Below, one piece after another: positions 60,557 to 64,000 of a DNA stretch of 64,000 nt (its first letter is position 1; each line of letters opens with the position of its first letter). Source of the stretch: Verrucomicrobiaceae bacterium (GTDB lineage Bacteria > Verrucomicrobiota > Verrucomicrobiia > Verrucomicrobiales > Verrucomicrobiaceae); contig JAEUHM010000043.1 of the NCBI GenBank assembly GCA_016795485.1, positions 1 to 64,000 of the forward strand. Reading direction: 5' to 3'. The notes beneath the pieces were generated by a model that saw only the letters and a list, made by a program, of their open reading frames with translations, was not told the DNA's origin and searched no databases. The position numbers were made by a program, and so were the translations under genes.

Positions 60557-61498
60557 CTACTTGCTCAACTCAAGCATCCGCAATATCGGCTTTTCAGCAC
60601 GCCGACGTATCTCCTCGTCCATTTCGACCGTGGGTGAAAGGTTGGCGAGGCAATCGTGGAGTTTTTGAAGCGTATTGAGCTTCATGTAGCGACAGTCGGC
60701 ACAGCGACAGTGGCCCGTTGGTCCGGGAATGAACTTCTTGTTAGGCACCTCACGCTCCAAGCGATGAAGCATGCCGCTTTCCGTGACGATGATGAAGGTA
60801 TTGGCCGGGCTAGACTTGCAGTAGCCCACCATTTTCTCTGTAGAGCACACTTCATCCGCAAGCAGTCTCACGGCGTAAGTGCATTCTGGGTGAGCCACGA
60901 CCTTGGCGTCTGGATACTCCTTCTTGATGGCTTCAATGCTGTCCCTGGTAAACTCAACATGCACATAGCAAGCACCCTTCCACAAATCCATTTTGCGGCC
61001 GGTCTGCTCCATCACCCATGAACCAAGGTTTTGATCTGGAACAAAAAGAATGGGGCGGTCCTTCGGTGCTGCCTCGACGATCTTTACGGCGTTACCACTG
61101 GTGCAAATGCAGTCGCTCAGAGCTTTAACAGCTCCAGAGCAGTTGATGTAGGCAATGACGTAGTAGTTTTTGTCTGCGTTCGCCTTCAGAAACGCCTCGA
61201 GCTGAGGTCCTGGGCAACTCTGCTCAAGAGAGCAACCTGCGTTCATGTCTGGCAGCACGACTGTCTTGCCGGGGTTCACAATTTTGGCCGTCTCCGCCAT
61301 GAAGTGGACGCCGCAGAAGGCAATGACGTCGGCGTCAGTTTCTTTTGCCTTGTACGAGAGACCCAACGAGTCACCCACGAAGTCCGCCAACTCCTGGATC
61401 TCTTTGGACTGGTAGTTGTGAGCTAGGATGACAGCATTGCGCTGCTTCTTCAGACGAAGAATGTCAGATCGCAAATCAGGAGCGGCATCAAACAGCAT
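60557..61498 (-). CDS. nadA: quinolinate synthase A
   Basis: A 313-residue [4Fe-4S] enzyme condensing iminoaspartate and dihydroxyacetone phosphate to quinolinate in NAD synthesis. Seen: LILRLKKQRNAVILAHNYQS-like start (RNAVILAHNYQSKEIQELAD), VIAFCGVHFMAETAKIVNPG, the cluster Cys in INCSGAVKALSDCICTSGNA, HPECTYAVRLLADEVCST and the C-terminal GHCRCADCRYMKLNTLQKLH. NadB and NadC are not in the window. It converges with the STN gene and its terminator. Confidence 0.95.
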   Translation of the reverse strand: MLFDAAPDLRSDILRLKKQRNAVILAHNYQSKEIQELADFVGDSLGLSYKAKETDADVIAFCGVHFMAETAKIVNPGKTVVLPDMNAGCSLEQSCPGPQLEAFLKANADKNYYVIAYINCSGAVKALSDCICTSGNAVKIVEAAPKDRPILFVPDQNLGSWVMEQTGRKMDLWKGACYVHVEFTRDSIEAIKKEYPDAKVVAHPECTYAVRLLADEVCSTEKMVGYCKSSPANTFIIVTESGMLHRLEREVPNKKFIPGPTGHCRCADCRYMKLNTLQKLHDCLANLSPTVEMDEEIRRRAEKPILRMLELSK

Positions 61499-61505
61499 GG
61501 AAGGT

Positions 61506-62612
61506 CTAAATGGTGGTGGGTGGAGCTTTAGGAGCGGTGTTGCGCACGATGTTCATCGCACCATTCAATTCCCCGCCTGGCTCAATGGATACAGAGCGCG
61601 CAGTGACATCTCCATTCACGGCTCCATTTGCAGAAATAAGCACCTGGCCAGCGGAGAAGACATTGCCAGTGATGTGGGCATGGATCTCTACGTCGTCCGC
61701 TTGAATGGCGTTCATGAATGTAATCTCTGAACCCTTTTCGACGATGAGCCGCCTGCAGCGTATTTCTCCGACAATCGTGCCACTGGTCTTGAAAATCGCA
61801 TCTCCCGTGCAGTTGATCTCTGCGGTGACATTGCCGTAGCAGCGCAACTCGCGGCAGAACAAGTGAGCAGCAGAAAGTTGTCCCCGTTTTCGGATAATGA
61901 CGTCACCACGAGTCTTGATGGACTGGGTTGACGGCATGTTCAGATCCACGTCTTCCATGGAGATAGCCGCTCCACACGCGGGGCAATTGGCAGAGCGTGA
62001 AGAGCGACCTACTTTGAACTTGTGATCGCACTCAAAGCATTGCGCCTCCTTGAAATACTGCTGCCGATAGAAGCCTTGGTCCTTTAACCGCTGCATGCCC
62101 GTAGCTGGCGCTTCTCGGCTGGGCTGGCTCGATAAGTTTTCGGGAATCTCGATAAAGTCAGGTGCCGTCTTTGCCTCTTCATCCGGGTCACCCTTTCCAG
62201 CTGGGGCTTGTGGGTCCGCTGGTTTCCCTGCTTGAATCATCATGCCCAAACCAAACTCCTGCTGCACTTCCTTGCCCGTAGGTGGAGCGCTTGGCGCTTC
62301 CTGAACGCCACTCACGGGCCGGTTGAGCGGGGCGGAAGGCGGGGCGGGAGGTGCCAAGGGTTTGCTCGGCGGGTTTGCAGCATCGCGCTTTGGTCGTAGG
62401 TGTTCAGGGTTTCCGCCGGATTTGGAAACTTCTGATGCAATCACGCGCCGCTTTTCGATGCGCAGATGCACTCCGCACTCGCGACAGAACGTAGAAACAA
62501 CAAGACGCGGCTCATACTGAGCCGCGCCGCACGCCGGGCACACTACTTCGATTTGGTTTTTCGGAGGAGTGGGCCCGTCTTTTTTGCCGAAACCTAGTAG
62601 GCCTCTAAACAC
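61506..62612 (-). CDS. bactofilin-family protein with two zinc ribbons
   Basis: A 368-residue cytoskeletal-type protein. An N-terminal zinc ribbon (CPACGAAQYEP, FCRECGVHL, about 24-50) is followed by a Pro/Ala-rich linker, a second ribbon (CFECDHKFKVG, NCPACGAAI, about 195-220) and a C-terminal bactofilin beta-helix (LRCYGNVTAEINCTGDAIFK, TIVGEIRCRRLIVEKG, HITGNVFSAGQVLISANGAV). Bactofilins polymerise without nucleotide. Cysteines inside the beta-helix are an extra oddity. It lies 6 bp after a smaller bactofilin gene, so the two may co-polymerise. Confidence 0.88.
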   Translation of the reverse strand: MFRGLLGFGKKDGPTPPKNQIEVVCPACGAAQYEPRLVVSTFCRECGVHLRIEKRRVIASEVSKSGGNPEHLRPKRDAANPPSKPLAPPAPPSAPLNRPVSGVQEAPSAPPTGKEVQQEFGLGMMIQAGKPADPQAPAGKGDPDEEAKTAPDFIEIPENLSSQPSREAPATGMQRLKDQGFYRQQYFKEAQCFECDHKFKVGRSSRSANCPACGAAISMEDVDLNMPSTQSIKTRGDVIIRKRGQLSAAHLFCRELRCYGNVTAEINCTGDAIFKTSGTIVGEIRCRRLIVEKGSEITFMNAIQADDVEIHAHITGNVFSAGQVLISANGAVNGDVTARSVSIEPGGELNGAMNIVRNTAPKAPPTTI

Positions 62613-62618
62613 CTGGGG

Positions 62619-63146
62619 TTAGGGCTTTGGAGCCGATGACTTGGCTTGCTCAGCGCGCTTACCCACCAGGGATTGACCCATGAAGGTTGCGCCTTCTTCG
62701 ATGGCAAGAGTACCAGCAGCAATGTCACCGACCATCACTGCATTGCTCTTCAGCTCACACCGCTCCTGGACCGTCACATTACCTTCGATCTTACCGAAAA
62801 TGGTCACCGTGCGAGTCTTCACTTCGCCCTTGATGTGGGCATTCTCACCAACGGTCAGGCTGCCGTCAGACTGAACTTCACCGTCGATCTTTCCATCGAT
62901 GATGAGGTCGTGGGAGAACTTGATGGAGCCTTTGATTTCAACATCATTGGCAAGGACGTTTTTGGTGGATGACATCATGGATGAAGGAGAAGAAGAAAAG
63001 CGTTGGGGTTGCGGGGCGGAAGTTGGTGCCACAGGTGCACGTTCCTGGGCCGGTGCCGCAGGCGCCGAAGTAGCGGCGGGGGCGGCGGGCTGAGGGGCGC
63101 GCTCTGGTGCTGGACTGCTTGATTGACCTATGATTTGACGGAGCAT
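62619..63146 (-). CDS. bactofilin (polymer-forming cytoskeletal protein)
   Basis: A 175-residue protein. A Pro/Ala/Ser-rich head (to about 60) precedes a bactofilin core with the usual short hydrophobic rungs: IKGSIKFSHDLIIDGKIDGE, VQSDGSLTVGENAHIKGEVK, TVTIFGKIEGNVTVQERCEL and SNAVMVGDIAAGTLAIEEGA. No signal peptide. Known bactofilins act in cell shape, stalk formation and polar placement. It is first in a two-gene operon with the zinc-ribbon bactofilin. Confidence 0.93.
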   Translation of the reverse strand: MLRQIIGQSSSPAPERAPQPAAPAATSAPAAPAQERAPVAPTSAPQPQRFSSSPSSMMSSTKNVLANDVEIKGSIKFSHDLIIDGKIDGEVQSDGSLTVGENAHIKGEVKTRTVTIFGKIEGNVTVQERCELKSNAVMVGDIAAGTLAIEEGATFMGQSLVGKRAEQAKSSAPKP

Positions 63147-63267
63147 TCGGAGATTCTACCGCCATCCCTCGGGGGGTGTCAACGGTAGCCTAATAAAAAT
63201 CCGACTGCGGTGAAACCATGCCGTGTAAGCCGCGAAATACCGAGCAAAATCGAGGTTTCCCAACGTA
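63147..63267. other. divergent intergenic region
   Basis: About 120 bp between the bactofilin operon (leftward) and the PIG-L gene (rightward). No hairpin or motif recognised; promoters for both are expected here. Confidence 0.35.
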
Positions 63268-64000
63268 GTGGCTCGAGTGAAGTCACTTCGTTTACTCATT
63301 CTGTTTTTTGGTGTTTTTTCCATCACTTCTTTGGCCCAAGAAGCGGACCAAAAACTCCGCATCATCGTCTTTGGTGCTCATCCTGATGATGCGCAATACA
63401 AAGCAGGGGGCACTGCCGCCAAGTGGATCAAAGCAGGGCACAAAGTAAAGCTCGTCTCGGTGACCAATGGCGATATTGGGCATTGGCAGAGCGCCGGGGG
63501 GCCTCTCGCTCAGCGCCGTCTGGCGGAGGTGAAGAAGGCTGATGCCATCATTGGCGCATCCACTGAAGTTCTTGATATCCACGACGGTGAACTCATGCCC
63601 TCGCTTGAAAATCGCCAGAAAATCATCCGGCTCATTCGGGAGTGGCGGGCTGACATTGTCATTGGCCATCGACCTTGGGACTACCACCCTGATCACCGCT
63701 ACGTGGGTGTACTTCTTCAGGATGCAGCCTTCATGGTCGCGGTGCCCTTCATTTGCCCTGATGTGCCTCCGTTAAAGAAGAATCCACTGTTCCTTTATTC
63801 GAGTGACGGATTTCAGAAGCCGTATCCATTCAAGCCGGACATCGCGGTTTCTGTGGATGATGTCTTTGACCAAAAACTCACAGCGATTCACGAAATGCCT
63901 TCTCAACATTATGAGGGTGGTGCCAATGGGAGCGAGGAGCATGTAAAGTCCGTCCCTCCTGCTTCAGACGAACCTGGTCGCAAGAACTGGCTGAGACAAC
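63268..64000 (+). CDS. PIG-L (LmbE-like) deacetylase, exported, partial
   Basis: The gene runs off the right edge; 244 codons are visible. A GTG at 63268 or 63277 opens a signal peptide (SLRLLILFFGVFSITSLAQ). The PIG-L core begins LRIIVFGAHPDDAQYKAGGT with the zinc ligands His, Asp, Asp, and continues with VKLVSVTNGDIGHWQSAGGP and VIGHRPWDYHPDHRYVGVLL (second His group). Such enzymes remove N-acetyl groups from sugars. An exported version suggests a surface or environmental glycan substrate. Confidence 0.9.
   Translation, partial: MARVKSLRLLILFFGVFSITSLAQEADQKLRIIVFGAHPDDAQYKAGGTAAKWIKAGHKVKLVSVTNGDIGHWQSAGGPLAQRRLAEVKKADAIIGASTEVLDIHDGELMPSLENRQKIIRLIREWRADIVIGHRPWDYHPDHRYVGVLLQDAAFMVAVPFICPDVPPLKKNPLFLYSSDGFQKPYPFKPDIAVSVDDVFDQKLTAIHEMPSQHYEGGANGSEEHVKSVPPASDEPGRKNWLRQ

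Noticed and set aside
1-64000. tRNA, rRNA or complete insertion sequence
   Set aside because: No cloverleaf, rRNA core sequence or transposase reading frame was recognised in any gap by eye. A tRNAscan-SE and ISfinder run would settle this.

Overview
The window looks like chromosome of a Verrucomicrobiota bacterium, probably close to Prosthecobacter/Verrucomicrobium. This is inferred from several things seen together: secreted PQQ-type propellers, a MobA-FdhD fusion, two bactofilins, Kdo (Gram-negative envelope) genes, many genes without a Shine-Dalgarno sequence but with A/C-rich leaders, and a TGTTC-N4-GAACA palindrome of the kind described as the verrucomicrobial LexA box. Coding density is high. 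I see no rRNA, tRNA, complete insertion sequence or CRISPR array.

1-8.8 kb is partly accessory. A three-gene minus-strand operon centres on a kinase-like protein of the 'polyvalent protein' type. It is followed by a PQQ-like propeller, a frameshifted zeta-toxin-like remnant and a decayed tandem repeat, then a LysR regulator, a DUF1330 protein, a c-type cytochrome lipoprotein, an MFS transporter, a bS23-like four-helix-bundle gene framed by inverted repeats, and a sugar-isomerase-like TIM barrel.

8.8-13.8 kb holds valS, which carries an in-frame cluster of palindromes, and asnB. 13.8-23.3 kb is a signalling and export locus. A minus-strand operon (sigma factor, FHA protein, transmembrane Ser/Thr kinase) is divergent from a plus-strand run (secreted metzincin protease, secreted protein with two repeats, HD-domain protein, small membrane protein, lipoprotein). 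23.4-24.1 kb is decayed: a broken HTH gene and the last ~35 codons of a second asparagine synthetase.

24.1-38.1 kb is largely metabolic and envelope-related. It has a SAF-domain dehydrogenase, DUF5069 and FAD oxidoreductase set; a 12-copy 21-bp tandem repeat; Kdo genes (KpsF/GutQ isomerase, KdsB); a glycosyltransferase; an SDR with a CoA-transferase; the DUF2256/DUF3253 pair; and PhoH. 38.1-40.3 kb is a DNA-repair-type radical SAM pair behind a LexA-like operator.

40.3-53.7 kb contains a lactonase and then a long plus-strand run: two very large secreted PQQ-like proteins, an M48 protease, a giant DUF2339 membrane protein, an alpha/beta hydrolase and a glycosyltransferase. 53.7-56.6 kb is a molybdenum-cofactor maturation operon (MOSC, MobA-FdhD fusion, cysteine desulfurase). 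The right end has an acetylxylan esterase, a YdeI-like protein, a Gfo/Idh/MocA oxidoreductase, a lone STN-domain protein with a good terminator, nadA, two bactofilins and a PIG-L deacetylase cut by the window edge.
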